Origin: Sclerodactyla briareus
Taxonomy: Eukaryota; Echinodermata; Holothuroidea; Dendrochirotida; Sclerodactylidae
Reading direction: 5' to 3'
Length of the DNA: 64,000 nt
NCBI GenBank assembly: GCA_026419785.1
Contig: JAODTK010005232.1
Span: 62,001-126,000, forward strand
Numbering within the stretch: the first letter of the stretch is position 1; each line of letters opens with the position of its first letter. This document shows positions 12,058 through 24,039 of this stretch, piece by piece. The notes under the pieces are model-generated. The model was given only the letters and a program-made list of their open reading frames with translations, made no database searches and was not told where the DNA came from. The position numbers and the translations under genes were made by a program.

Positions 12058-12131
12058 GCTGATCTACCGTGGTGCATTAACACCGGCCCCGTGCATTAAC
12101 ACTGTGCATTGACACCGGTTAATGCACAGTC
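12058..12131. repeat. Palindromic cluster of GTGCATTAACAC-type words
   Basis: gtgcattaacac occurs twice, followed by GTGCATTgacACCGGTtAATGCAC, whose outer seven bases are perfect inverted repeats around an ACCGGT core. It looks like the terminus or foldback of a decayed DNA transposon. Confidence 0.45.
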
Positions 12132-12837
12132 AGCTTACCGGATTCAGCCAATCAGAGGGAGTATTTACAGCAAGTATGAATGAATGTGATGTAATGAATA
12201 TAAAACATCCGTTTTTACTGATCACAATTTTACGATTGTGGAAATTGTGTTGAATCATGCATAAATTTGGTAGCTTGTAATTTGTTCTGGCAGGCTAAAT
12301 TAACTGGTTGGTTTCAAATGACAAATTCCTTTGTCTGGTGAATGGAATTGGATGGGGGGATTATCTATTTGATCCTCATCACTACAGATAGCAGGGGGGG
12401 GGCAGCATCTTACCAGGTCATTCACTGCCTATTGTTAGAGTGGACTGCTCTCTGTCTGTTGTCAAACCCTCCATACCCAATTAAAGTTTGACGATGAGTC
12501 GGTCGTTAGAATAAAAATGTAAGATGAGTTTTTTCTGTTCAAATTGGGTTACAATTTTTTTTTAGCAGTTATCAGGATATCTAATCATGATTGATTGCTG
12601 TTGCTCAATATTTTTGTTGGACGTTATCAATACAGGAGATTACGTGTTGAAGAATTTTCTATTAAAAACTATTTGAACAAATATTTTCATGAGAAAGTGT
12701 CAAATTTTTTTATATGATAGAGCAGGCAGGGTAAGTTAGATTTCTTTTGTCTTTATATGGGGGGTTTATGATCATGAAATGGTGGATATTTTTTTTATGC
12801 TATTTGTCTTATGAACATTATTGTGGAGATTTCGTAC
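12132..12837. other. No gene seen
   Basis: AT-rich sequence with homopolymer T runs. There are no open frames of note and no repeat structure I can resolve. Confidence 0.4.
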
Positions 12838-13107
12838 TCACATCCCTGACTGGGCAATCCCACCACTGTTAGACTCAGGTGGTATTCTCCAATGATTTTG
12901 TTCATAATTTTGTTGTTTGTTACACTTCATGCTGCTTAAATTCAAGCCAATAGAAGTCAGAGTTTTTTTTAATTTATCAGCAGTCCTTTTTTGCTCTGTA
13001 GTGAGAGCAACATTCACTTGGGGAGCCAATACTCCATGTTCATCTAGCGCAATTGTCCTTTTTATTGCTGGTAGTATTGGGCGTCTCATGTGCTGTGTTG
13101 TGTGCAC
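12838..13107 (-). CDS. Hypothetical exon-like open frame
   Basis: An 89-codon minus-strand frame reads like ordinary protein (for example RRPILPAIKRTIALDEHG and ALTTEQKRTADKLKKTL) with balanced charge and low repeat content. A strong donor-like GTGAGT lies at its 3' end (minus strand, about 12843). I see no good acceptor and recognise no family. It sits just beside a SINE. It could be an orphan exon, a decayed transposon gene or chance. Confidence 0.25.
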   Translation of the reverse strand: MHTTQHMRRPILPAIKRTIALDEHGVLAPQVNVALTTEQKRTADKLKKTLTSIGLNLSSMKCNKQQNYEQNHWRIPPESNSGGIAQSGM

Positions 13108-13154
13108 CTCTCTAAGTGCTGATCATGCGAACAAGGTACTCACCCTGACAATAC

Positions 13155-13318
13155 TGGAGTGAGTTGCTGCCATTCCAGCCACAGGGTGTGTCCCCAATTA
13201 TTGCCTGGGTGAGGTGCCTTGCTCAAGAGCACACTAGGAGTGCTGATTGGCTCCCACCAACAGGTTTTGAAACATCAACCTCTAGTAGGCCCTAGCTCTG
13301 CCGACTCAGCTAATCTGA
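13155..13318 (-). repeat. tRNA-derived SINE (minus strand)
   Basis: Read on the minus strand, TTAGCTGAGTCGGCAGAGC (13296-13314) matches an RNA polymerase III A box. 'GATGTTTCAAAACCTG' (13261-13276) is a decayed B box. The tail contains cttgagcaaggcacctcacc, a type of conserved 3' motif seen in metazoan SINEs (from memory). No intact tRNA is present. Confidence 0.55.
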
Positions 13319-14789
13319 TACTGATAACGGATGCCTGTATTCATTCATTTTCACACCATCTGGCTTGCGGTAGTATACTTGCTTTCAAGTCATTTCTTCA
13401 ATGATGCAGAGTGGAGGGTAGGGGGGGGGGGGAGAGGGCGGTGTGCATGTTAGCCAGATTCTGCTTCCTTGGATTGGAGAGGTACCACTGCCCTATTTCT
13501 CATGCAATTCCTAGAGGTACATGCACAAATAACCATTGTTCACTTAACGTATGCTTGCATTTTTTTCATTACAAGGGGAGTTTTTGGAACATTTAGACCC
13601 CTTCCTACAAAACAGGACATATTATAGAGTTGTACATATTGCCAGTGTGACTTGATACCATATTTGAATAAAAGACACATGAAACAAACTCCTTGTTCTT
13701 GTTTTTAAAGAATTAGTTGGTAGCCATTGATGAATTATTACTTACTACACTAATTTCTTGTTATTATTGCAGCGCAGTCACAAACACAGAATCCAGGGGC
13801 GTCGTCTCATTTTCTCTGTTCATTCTAACTGTACATGTGAATAGGGTGAAACTTAGTGAAGGTGCGAGTCCTTCTCTGAAATAATTTTGCGCACAGTTTG
13901 TGCTAATTATTTAGGTTAATTTTTATTTTTTCATGCATGCTGAATTTGCCTGAACTCATAACATATTAGGCTGCTTTGCATGATTCATGCTAAATTTACA
14001 ACATTTGCAGGATTTACATGTTTGTTGGTATAAACAGACATTCAGTGGCACAAATGTGATTTCAGGTCATCAGAAGTCATGCCTAATGGTTGATCAATTA
14101 TATCGATTGATATGAGGTGGTACCAATGTGGTTGGTGCAAACACAAGATTCCAGTTGTGACATCATGAGGGAACTGCAGGATACAAAGTTGATGTGAAAT
14201 GCTGTACCAAATTAAATATAATCTGTATAGTCTCTCATGCATATCAAGATGTAGACGGTTCATAGGGAGGTTGGTTATACTGGGCACAAGTTCCCCGTCA
14301 TTTAAGGGAGGTCATCTGAGGTCAAAAGTCTGAAAACCTTGTCAACCAACACAACTGTTAATGCAAGGTGTAGAAGAGGGTCAGTTTCACGAACACACTA
14401 TCCCAAACAGGTGACAGTGTTGAAAGGTGAAACGCCAAGGAAAGGCCAAGTGTTTTAAGCTGTTATGGGTCTCCGCTTCCTCAAATAGTGAGGAAATTTA
14501 TAATGATACACATCAAATAGGCACAGTGTGTACACTGACTGAATTGTGGTCTTTACAAAACTCTCATGTATGTCCTGTAAATCACTGGCAGGCCACATAA
14601 GGGCATGCAGACACTAGATTTCCTTTTGCTTGTCCAGATTTTGGTTATATATGTAATGAACATTATTTCCTGGTCAGAATCCCCTTTCCCTATGGTCTAG
14701 GGTCCAAGGCACCCTTGTCGAAACAACCTTGTAAAAACAATGACTACCCAACAGGTCTAGGGAATTACTTGGTATGTAGATTTGCAATA
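13319..14789. other. Intergenic; repeat fragments only
   Basis: It contains a poly-G tract at about 13421-13431 and, near 14309-14324, AGGTCA-TCTG-AGGTCA within a decayed family B-like unit. No gene seen. Confidence 0.4.
14309..14324 (+). promoter_or_regulatory. AGGTCA direct repeat spaced by 4 (DR4-like)
   Basis: AGGTCA TCTG AGGTCA, identical in spacer to the first pair at 4584-4599. It therefore comes from the same repeat consensus rather than arising independently. Confidence 0.35.
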
Positions 14790-15960
14790 TGGAGTAAATG
14801 ACTATTCTCTTATAGTGATTCTGGTTCATGCCTTCCAAGGTCAAATTGTTGAGAACCTTGCTGTTGAACGCAAAAGTGCTCCCAAAGATTCTACAAACTT
14901 GCAAAACCCATCAAGCATTACTCCTCTCCAGTCAGTTTTCGAACAAGGTGAAGCTGGCAGCCAATACTCCGCTGCTTGAAAGTTCTGTTGCAAATATGGA
15001 GAACTTCCAAGATTTACAGGCCAGTTTCAAACCTGCCATATTTCTCTGAACTCCTTTGTTGTGGTGTTGCTACCAGGCTTCACAGTCATATCTCCAGATA
15101 CAGCCACTATGCCCCAAACTAATGTGCATATTGCCCCGGTCAGTGTTACTGACAGCGTGTCAACAGACAAGAACGAGGGGGTCCTGTTGGTCTTTTTGGA
15201 CCTATACAGTAACCTTTAGAAACTATTGACCTCGCACTGGATGACCCATCAGTGGTGTTGCTCTCTCTCCCCACTCTTACATTTTTGGTCATCGGTTAAA
15301 GTTATTAAAGTAGGTCAACACCTTGATACTCACAACCTTACTTACGGTGTCCCACAAGATAGCGTTCTTGGCCTAATCTTGTTTCCTGCTATGCCCTTTC
15401 ACACATCCTTGAGAAACATATTCGTGGTGATTTCTATGCTGATGACACTCAGTTATGGATCCCATTCAAGCTTAATGGGGATACGTATACCACAGCGCTG
15501 GATGGAATGGAGTCGTGTATCAGAGAGGCCTGGTTCATGATCAAATCGAAATCGATGACGACAGACAGAATTCTCGATTAACTAGGGGCACCAAAATGTT
15601 GTCATTAAAAAGCCGGTCCATCCTGTGAACCTACCCGCTCCAAAGCTAGAAAATCTTCAAGAGTGACATTCAATACTGCATTACCTTCCACGACAATATC
15701 AAAGATTGTTTCTGCCATATCTGCTCCATCCCTTTTGAAATTATCTGCCACATTGGAGTTATGGCATCTGTCTCTGTGTATTTCCTACAAGCTCTGGAAT
15801 AACATTCCAGATGCTGTTTGTGCATGAAGAACTAAAAACGCTCAGCTAGGACGCCTTTGGCATTGGTGGTTTTTGTTTCTTGTTGTAAAGCGTCATGACA
15901 AACTCAGGTTGAAGGGGCGCGCTATAAGTATTCCATTGTTATATCATTGTGGTATGGTCA
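14790..15960 (+). pseudogene. Non-LTR retrotransposon (L2/CR1-like) reverse transcriptase remnant
   Basis: Recognisable RT blocks in order but in different frames: YRPVSNLPYFSELL (from 15012), GVLLVFLDLYS (about 15180), YGVPQDSVLGLILF (about 15343) and the catalytic FYADDTQLWIPF (from about 15431). The C-terminal 'SYKLWNNIPDAV'-like block follows near 15785-15825. The 3' tail ends 'gggcgcgctataagtattcc', typical of this clade's 3'UTR. Several stops and frameshifts mean it is dead. The normal element would encode an APE endonuclease upstream; none is seen. Confidence 0.8.
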
Positions 15961-17799
15961 TACTCGGTATGTAAGTTTTGTCATATTGAATAGATTATTG
16001 TTGGGGCCAACGAAGGTTGAAAGTTCGGAAACTTGTTGAAACAAAAAAGATTGTATAGGGACTCATCCATTCTACATTGTTAGCTACATGTTCATGGAAG
16101 TGCATGACCCTCACTAGTGCTCTGGGGTCAGGGGCAAAATAGTTCAAAAAAAATCCCTAAACTCGTAAAACATGATCACTGTGAACACAAAATGTGATGA
16201 GGGTTCTATCAGGTGTGTTGAGGTCACTGGAGGTTCAAACTTCTGGGAACTTAGACGCAGTAAGTTCATGACACTCAAGCCGAGTTTGAAGCAAGAATCA
16301 CTACGAGTTGCATTGCTATGCAACAGCACAAACATCCGGTACCATTCCTGACCAGGCCTGAGGAGCTAAGATGCATTGGAATAAGCAGAAACTCTGCAGA
16401 GTGTATGTAGCGAGGGAGAGTCAACACATAATGAACACTTCTACTTTTGCACAACGAGAACTGGAAATCTGATTTTTTCCTTTATTCTGACAGTCAGTTC
16501 AGTGTGCCAAGGGTAGCGTGTGATGTTGCACCAAAAAACTGGATATTGGCTTTCATCACCATTCGCACCCTAAACCATTAAACAACAACGAGAGGAGGAA
16601 TTGAGGCATGAGGAACCAAGCTCTCTAGGTGTAACCCCTACAGGGGACAGATGAATGATACAAAAGAATGCAACAAAATATCAACATGATTTTATTTTGC
16701 ATTAATTTGAACAATCTGAAAGACTGATGCAAAATGTTCACTAAATGTGGGAGTTTCACATAGTTCCACAATTGATGAATAATTATAATTCAGCTGCTGC
16801 TACACAGATAATCCATCAGTATTCCAAGGGACAACCAATTGAGGAGAAAACTTGACCAAAAATGGAAGGGTAGCATTCCATCACGGATCATCCCGTCTGG
16901 CAAAATGACACTGAAATCAACCTGGTATTTGTTTCACACAGGTCATGTGGTGAGAGTCAGCGGAGGAAACTATGGCAACAAACAATCATCAAAACCATGT
17001 CGGACATGAATAATAATATCAAGAATAATCAATTGTACAGTTTGTCACATCTACTGAATATCCATCTGTTAATACTCCCAATACCCATAGGAAACTGCCA
17101 ACAAAATAAATATTTAAGGTTCAGTTAGTTAATCAAGGTGAGATACCACAGTATATACAGACAACCTAATTAGAGGAAAAATTTTCATAACAGGGCCCAA
17201 AACAATAGAACAGTGGTTCTCTCAAGGAATATGAATTTAATACCACAGCATGTCTAGCAACAACAAGAACCAGTTTATAGTCTGGCACACAATCATCTTG
17301 GTGGTGAATTATCGTGTTTGTATATCAAGTAGGCATCTGGACCTGCACTATGATCCTACACATCCTCAGGGTTGGCCGGTTTGTACCGGGTGGTTTTCAC
17401 CATCCCTGGGTAACGACCAGGTTTCACCAGGAGGTTTTTTCACACCCGTAAGTGGGGGGAAAACTGGAAAAAAAACCTCAATATGATACATAAATACCTA
17501 AAAATATCTTTGGAAACAACGTGTGGGAGACAGGGCGTCGCCACACAAAAGACCATCCTGTTGGTGGGGTACATACCATTTTTGCAGAATTAACAAGCCT
17601 GAGTTTGCCGACTACAAGGCTGAGTTTGCCGACTAAACCCCCGCATCAATATAGAGGGAAAGCACCACAATAATGTCCACCCAACAGTGTTGTGGCTTAC
17701 ACGGCAGGTTGTATGATTGTGAGGGCAGTGCTGCTACCAGCGCGATGGCGCAGAGCAGAGCTCGAATTTCGTGGTATACTATCCAAGCGTGAGGCCACC
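15961..17799. other. Intergenic; no gene recognised
   Basis: AT-rich sequence with decayed repeat text ('ggtcactggagg' near 16212) and, near 17600-17635, two copies of 'tgagtttgccgacta'. Only short chance frames. Confidence 0.4.
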
Positions 17800-18625
17800 T
17801 GTGGGTGAGCGCCCAGAGGCGTTCCAGGAAAATTTTGGTTTGTAAGCCCTCAGATGACAGGAAACGCCCTTCCCAAGTGTTTTTTAAGCTGCATGGCACT
17901 GAAGTGAATTGCTATACCGCCATAGATTGCCAAAAATTAACCGGGCTTTTTTTCCCGGGCCTTTCCATTTCACAACTTTTCAGTCCCAACATTTTTTATA
18001 ACCGGTTAGACCAAACTTTTCTGTGCCGATTACTTTAGACGGACTAGACGTCAAATGATTTTCCACCGAGATTAAGAGACTGAGTTTGGCCTCAATGACT
18101 GACTTTTCCAATCAAGGGTTATCCGTGCCTCAACTTGAAAATCCTTAGTTCTATAAGAGGAAATTCATTCCTCGTTTCAAGGAAAGTGTCTTCAAGCGGG
18201 AAGCGCCACCTTTGGTTGGGCCGCGGAGTGTTAAGAAAATTTTTGGTTTCGTAAGGCCCCGGATGGCAGGAAACGGCCCCCCTTCCCAATGTTTTTAGCT
18301 GCATGGCATTAATGGAAAATTCATACCGCCATAGATGCCAAAACTTTTAAACTCTCTACCGGGCCTTTTAATTTTCACTTTGAAAAATACGCGCGGCGGC
18401 CTGAAATTTTCAGTCCCAACATTGTTATTAGTCGGTTACTAGACCAAACTTCAGTTGAAGAATACTTCAGACGGACTAGACGTCAGAAGATTTTCCACCC
18501 CGAGATTAAGTGACTGAATTTTTTGTCTCAATTGACTGATTTCAATCAAGGGTGGTATCTATTGCCTCAACTAAAATTCCATTCTATTGGACGGAAAACT
18601 TCATTCCATCCTCAAGAGAGTGTCT
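17800..18625. repeat. Two tandem ~409-bp units
   Basis: The block 'ggaaaattttggtttgtaag' at about 17824 recurs at about 18233. The words gccatagatgcc, 'ccgggcctttt', cagtcccaacatt, agacggactagacgtca and gagattaag recur in the same order about 409 nt apart. The units differ by many small indels. No coding potential. Confidence 0.7.
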
Positions 18626-20270
18626 TCATTTGCTCACTGGGAACACAACAAATTCGTTCTATATATATACTGCCACAGATTGCCGGAGATGGCTTTCCAG
18701 ACCATTTTCAGCCAGGATATTCTGAAGCGTGAATGTAAAAGTTTCCCTTCCACTTTTCAAAACCCTTACTTCTCTCTTTTAGCCCTGTTACGTTTCAATT
18801 CGCCGACTGGGAGAAATTTAAAGTTGAGTTTTAAACCACTAAAAAATTGCCAGACAGACTTTGTAAGGTGAATGTACAAGTTAGGTTTTCTCTTCTTTCA
18901 AAACCTTCACTCCTGCTCCTTCAACATTTACCCGCCCTCAGGGGTCACACTAACCCTCTTTTCATGTGTGCTACAATTGATGACTGGGGCGCAAAAGTTT
19001 GGTTTCTTTTCAACGTTTCATTTGTTCTTCATATTTGCGAATAGGCACAAAAGTTGGTTCTATATAACATAAATTGCTGGAGATGGCCCCCAGGCCATTG
19101 TGGGGACCAGAAAGAAATAGTTGGGATTGGTAAGGTGATACATAAAAGCTTTGCTTTCTCCTTCCATAACTGTTTTGTTACTCTCTTTGCTAAACTCTTT
19201 TACGTTGCAATTGTCCTTCATTTTGCCAACCGGGGCATCATTTTGCCGACTGCCTGTCTGAATGGGGGGGTGGTCACACCCCCACACCCCCCTCTAGCGG
19301 ACACCCCTGTTGGCGAGGAGGCATTTAAAACTGCAAGAAAACTGATACTCACATCGAGGGGACAACTACTTCATTTTCTATTCTGCTCAAATGCTTTTAT
19401 TTCCAGAATTTAAACAAACAAAATTAATGAAAACTGGTGGTGGTTGGCCATTGAGGCTAAAGTTAACATGTTATGTTAGTTGTCCCGTTTGTCAAAACCA
19501 CCACAGGGACATACAAACAGTAAACAAAGAAGAAAAAAGTGAGGATACTATTCACACTATTGTGTTCAAAAACGATTCTTAACGGAGCCATAACTTTGCT
19601 GTCCCAGTCAATATGATAGATTAGTACAGTTATGGGTAGGTGGGTAGCTTTGAAGATGCGAAAGGAGGGAACATGAAAAATAAAGGCTGAATGGAAACTA
19701 AGCAAACCTGATCTGGTTTCGTTCAATAACACTCAAAATACTCCTATATGCAGTATCATTTCAACCTGTCAAGCCAAGTAATGAAATTCTGTGTGGTTCA
19801 TATTAGCCTAGATGGAGGCCAAAGGTTAGGTGGAGGGGGGAATACAAGTTGAAGCAACAGGAAATGTATACGCAAGAAAATAGGTGCAACGGATATGAAA
19901 AATACCCTTGCCAGGAAATGCTTAGAAGCTAGATTGTGATTGGACGAGAACACTTCATATATATGCTTACCATGACCAGTATGCCTTAAGGATGAACCTG
20001 CATGTTGCACGAGAAGGTCAGTGTCTATCAACAGTTATCAACGCACAAGTGGTAAATACCGGTATTACAGTTGCTCTAGGCTTTTAATGCTCAGTGGGAA
20101 AAAACAGGTTTACCTCAGGGAAAATGCCAACCCTGCCCTCATATGACAGACTTGCATGAAGAGACCAACTGAACTGTAAGGTAAGACACATACAAGTGCG
20201 CAGCTTTTGAGTAAAACAGAACAACTAATCAGGCCATTATTTATTAATTTATACCAAACCCCCATTAGTT
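18626..20270. other. Intergenic; no gene recognised
   Basis: Remnants of the same 'ttgccgact' repeat text near 18803 and 19240. A C/G-rich self-complementary patch lies near 19263-19295 (gggggggtggtcacaccccc). Confidence 0.4.
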
Positions 20271-20274
20271 CAAG

Positions 20275-21405
20275 AGCAGGGGTAACCCTCATAGTATTGG
20301 GAGGAGGGGGTGACCCTCATTAGTATTGGGAGGAGGGGGTGACCCTCATAGTATTGGGAGGAGGGGGGACCCTCATATATTGGGAATGAGGGGGTAACCT
20401 ATATTTGGGAGGTGGGGGTAACCCTCATATATTGGGAGGAGGGGGTAACCCTCATAGTATTGGGAGGAGGGGGTAACCCTCTATATTGGGATGAGGGGAC
20501 CCTCTAGTATTGGGAGGAGGGGTTTAACCTCATAGTAATTGTGTGAGGAGGGGGTAACCTCATATATGGGAGGAGGGGTACCCTCTAGTATTGGGAGGAG
20601 GGGGTAACCCTCATATATTGGGAGGAGGGGGTAACCCTCATTATTGGAGGTGGGGGTGACCCTCATGTATGGAGGAGGGGGGGACCCTCATAGTATTGGG
20701 ATGAGGGGGTAAACCCCATATATTGGGAGGTGGGGGTAACCCTCATATATGGGAGGCGGGGGTAACCCCTTCATGAGTGAGTAGGGGGTGAACCCTCATA
20801 TATTGGGAGGTGGGGGTAACCCTCATATATTGGGATGAGGGGGTAACCCTCATATATTGGATGAGGGGTAACCCTCATATATTGGGAGGATGGGGTAACC
20901 CTCATATATTGGGAAGGTGGGGGTGACCTCATATATTGGGAGGTGGGGGTAACCTCCTAGTATGGGAGGGGGGGTGGACCCCATATATTGGTAGGTGGGT
21001 GTACCCTCATATATTGTTAGGAGGGGGTAACCCTCATAGTATTGGGAGAGGGGGTAACCCTCATATATTGGGAGGAGGGGGTAACCCCATATATTGGGAG
21101 GGGGGTGACCCTCATAGTATTGGGAGGAGTGGGTGAACCCCTCATAGTATTGGGAGGAGGGGGTAACCTCATATATTGGGAGGAGGGGGTGACCCTCATA
21201 GTATTGGAGGAGGGGGTACCCTCATAGTATTGGAGGAGGTGGTAACCCTCATATATTGGGAGGTGGGGTGACCCTCAAGTATTGGGAGGAGGGGGTAACC
21301 CTCATATATGGGAGGTGGGGGTAACCCGCATAGTATTGGGAGGAGGGGGTACCCCTCATATATTGTGAGGAGGGGGTAACCCTCATACTATTGGGAGGAG
21401 GTGGT
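20275..21405. repeat. 28-bp G-rich satellite, about 40 copies
   Basis: The repeating unit is approximately TATTGGGAGGAGGGGGT then AACCCTCATA. Copies vary by one-base indels and by AGGAGG/AGGTGG/ATGAGG. The + strand is strongly G-rich, with runs of 3-6 G at every unit. The length variation suggests either active slippage or low-quality consensus. Confidence 0.95.
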
Positions 21406-21639
21406 GAGAGTATATCACTGCCTCCTTGCATGAAAGGAGTTGACAAAAAAGCTTAGCGATCCCTGTGCAGTGTTTGTGAGACGCTTGCCTGTTTGCCATG
21501 GTTTCCTCAGACCAATTTTTATTTAAATTTCCCTAATTGGCATTGTGGTTGGGTGAACCCGATCGGGTTAGACTTTTGGCTGAAATTCCCCTAATTAGTA
21601 CGGTAATTAGTCCTATTTCATTGTAAGTTTATTGTTCCA
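21406..21639. other. Spacer between two satellites
   Basis: Unique-looking sequence separating the 28-bp and 54-bp arrays. No gene. Confidence 0.5.
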
Positions 21640-22935
21640 ACTGGCCAAATTATGGTCAGGTGATGGTAGTTCGGCCATGGAGTTCCCAATAGGAGACTGG
21701 AGTATCATGGTCAGGTGATGGGGGTTGTCGTCATGGAATATTCCATAGGAACTGGGGTTTATGGTCAGGTGATGTGTTTTGTCATGGATATACAATAGGA
21801 GAACTGGCATATTGATGGTCAGGTGATGTGGTTCGTCATGGTAATTGGCCAATAGGAGACTTGGGTATTATGGTCAGGGGATGTGGGTTCGTCATGGAAT
21901 ACGCCAATAGGAGACTGGGGGATTATGGTCAGGTGATGTGTTCTCTGGAGTATGCCAATAGGAGACTGGCATATTATGGTCAGGTGATGATGTGGTTGTC
22001 ATGGAGTATGCCAATAGGAGACTGGCATATTATGGTCAGGTGATGTGGTCGTCATGGAATATGCCAATAGAGACTGGGGTATTATGGTCAGGTGATGTGT
22101 TCGTCATGGAATATGCCAATAGGAGACTGGGGGATTATGGTCAGGTGAGTGGTTTGTCATGGAATAGGCCAATAGGAGACTGGGGTATTATGGTCATTCC
22201 CCCCTCCCCCCCCCCCCCCCTCGGTGATGTGGTCGTCATGGAATATGCCAATAGGAGACTGGGGTAGTAGTTGGTATATGGTCAGGTGATGTGGTTCGTC
22301 ATGGAATATGCCAATAGGAGATTGGGGTGGTATTGGTATTATGGCAGGGATGTGGTCGTCATGGAATATGCCCAATAGGAGACTGGGGTATATGGTCAGG
22401 TGATGTGGTTCGTCATGGAATATGCCCAATAAGAGACTGGGGTATTATGGTCATGTGATGTGGTTCGTCATGGAATATGCCAATAGGAGAATGGGGTATT
22501 ATGGTTCAGGTGATGTGGTTCGTCATGGAATATGCCCATAGGAGACTGGGGTATATGGTCAGGTGATGTGGTTCGTCATTGAATATGCCCAATAGGAGAC
22601 TGGGGTATTATGGTCAGGTGATGTGGTTCGTCATGGAATATGCCCAATAGGAGACTGGGGTATTATGGTCAGGTGATGTGTTCGTCATGGAATATGCCAT
22701 TAGGAGACTGGGGTATTATGGTCAGGTGATGTGGTTCGTCATGGATATGCCAATAGGAGACTGGGGTATTATGGTCAGGTGATGTGGTTCGTCATGGATA
22801 TGCCAATAGGAGACTGGGGGATTATGGTCAGGGGATGTGGGTTCGCCCCCAAAATGGAATATGCCCAATAGGAGACTGGGGTTTATGGTCAGGTGATGTG
22901 GTTCGTCATGGAATATCCAATAGAGACTGGGGTAT
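21640..22935. repeat. 54-bp satellite, about 24 copies
   Basis: The unit is approximately AATAGGAGACTGGGGTATTA then TGGTCAGGTGATGTGGTTCG then TCATGGAATATGCC. Because 54 is a multiple of three, several frames stay open and give 18-residue peptide repeats on both strands, but indels shift the frame repeatedly. A poly-C insertion interrupts it at about 22198-22220. Confidence 0.95.
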
Positions 22936-23689
22936 TCCGAGTCAGAGAAGGGGGAGTCACTGGAAGTCAAATAATGAGTCAAATCTGCAAATTTTCACAA
23001 AACGTGATACACATGTCTTGATGAATTCAGAGATAGGACTGGTTAGTGCCCCACATATGTAAAGCAAATGATGTCTGCTCTATGATACTCTCAGATCAGC
23101 ATGGTTCAAAACAAACTAAACAGCCACTGACTGTGGAGCAGGTGAGAATAGGAGTTAAGAACTCACATACTTTCTATAAGGTTTTTTTTTCTTTTTTTCT
23201 TGGGGTGGGGGGGGGGGTAAAAAGTTCAAAGAATTTGGCCAAACATGCCCTACTCACCACCCCTCCCCCCACCCATCCTCTCCTCTGAACCCATCATTCT
23301 GAAACTGAAAGAACTGATCAGTCCTAATACAATTCAAGCATGTTAAGCAACAACATCCATGTTTGAAACTGCAAATATCAAACTGCAAATAATAACATCA
23401 AATTGCCTGCACAATTTCCTGAATATGTCTATACAGTACCATTTAAATGGGTAATATACCTCAAAACTTCAGGATACTCAAACTTCCCGGTTTCTCATTT
23501 GTGAACTTTCACACCCTTATTTTAGCAGCAGTAAGAGTGCCATAATGCAGCCAGATTTAATCAATATGCATGTTTATGCATATTTTTATATATATATTTT
23601 TTTATATTCTTGGAATGGCAGGGTAACTTCATCAGTGAAATAACACTGTTTTACAAGAAGGCCCGCAAATACCAAGTCCAAGAACAATA
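22936..23689. other. No gene seen
   Basis: Transition from satellite to AT-rich sequence, with a T/G homopolymer patch at about 23180-23218. Confidence 0.4.
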
Positions 23690-24039
23690 ATTTAAGGGAG
23701 CGAACGAGTAGATTTCCAGAATTGAGAGGTGGAGGAATTGATTGAATGAGCTTGTCTTAGTTTCTTAGTTGGCTAGGGAGATTATTCCACTCAACAGCAC
23801 CTGTATGGGAAAAGCTCAATTTACCCAGATTGGTACAAGATCTGGAAACCCCAGCCATCAGACGTTGCCGCTCTAGTGCGGTAATTGTGAGAACTATTCG
23901 ATTTAATGAATAAGGATGTCAAATAATCGGGTGCCTGAATGGAGAGGGCTTGATAAACCATTTTACACGTGGTAATTTCCATCTGTCCTCAATGACGTCC
24001 CCAATTCAGTTGGGTGAGGACAAAGTCCGTAGGAGTATA
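23690..24039 (-). pseudogene. LINE (Jockey/CR1-like) ORF2 C-terminus, part 2 of 2
   Basis: The minus-strand reading resumes exactly where part 1 (25834-26340) stops. YTPTDFVLTQLNWGR is followed by CKMVYQALSIQAPDYLTSLF and then, after a frameshift, LGKLSFSHTGAVEWNNLPSQ. The order '.YTP...L..L.W', 'YQALH..AP.YL..L', 'G...WN.LP' is the standard tail of Jockey/CR1-type ORF2. It is separated from part 1 only by the family A element. Confidence 0.8.

Noticed and set aside
21640-22935. Open frames of 70-90 codons with 18-residue peptide repeats on both strands
   Set aside because: They result from a 54-bp satellite unit divisible by three. Frames break at indels and exist on both strands.
20275-22935. 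CRISPR-like array
   Set aside because: Units are contiguous with no unique spacers, and the genome is animal.
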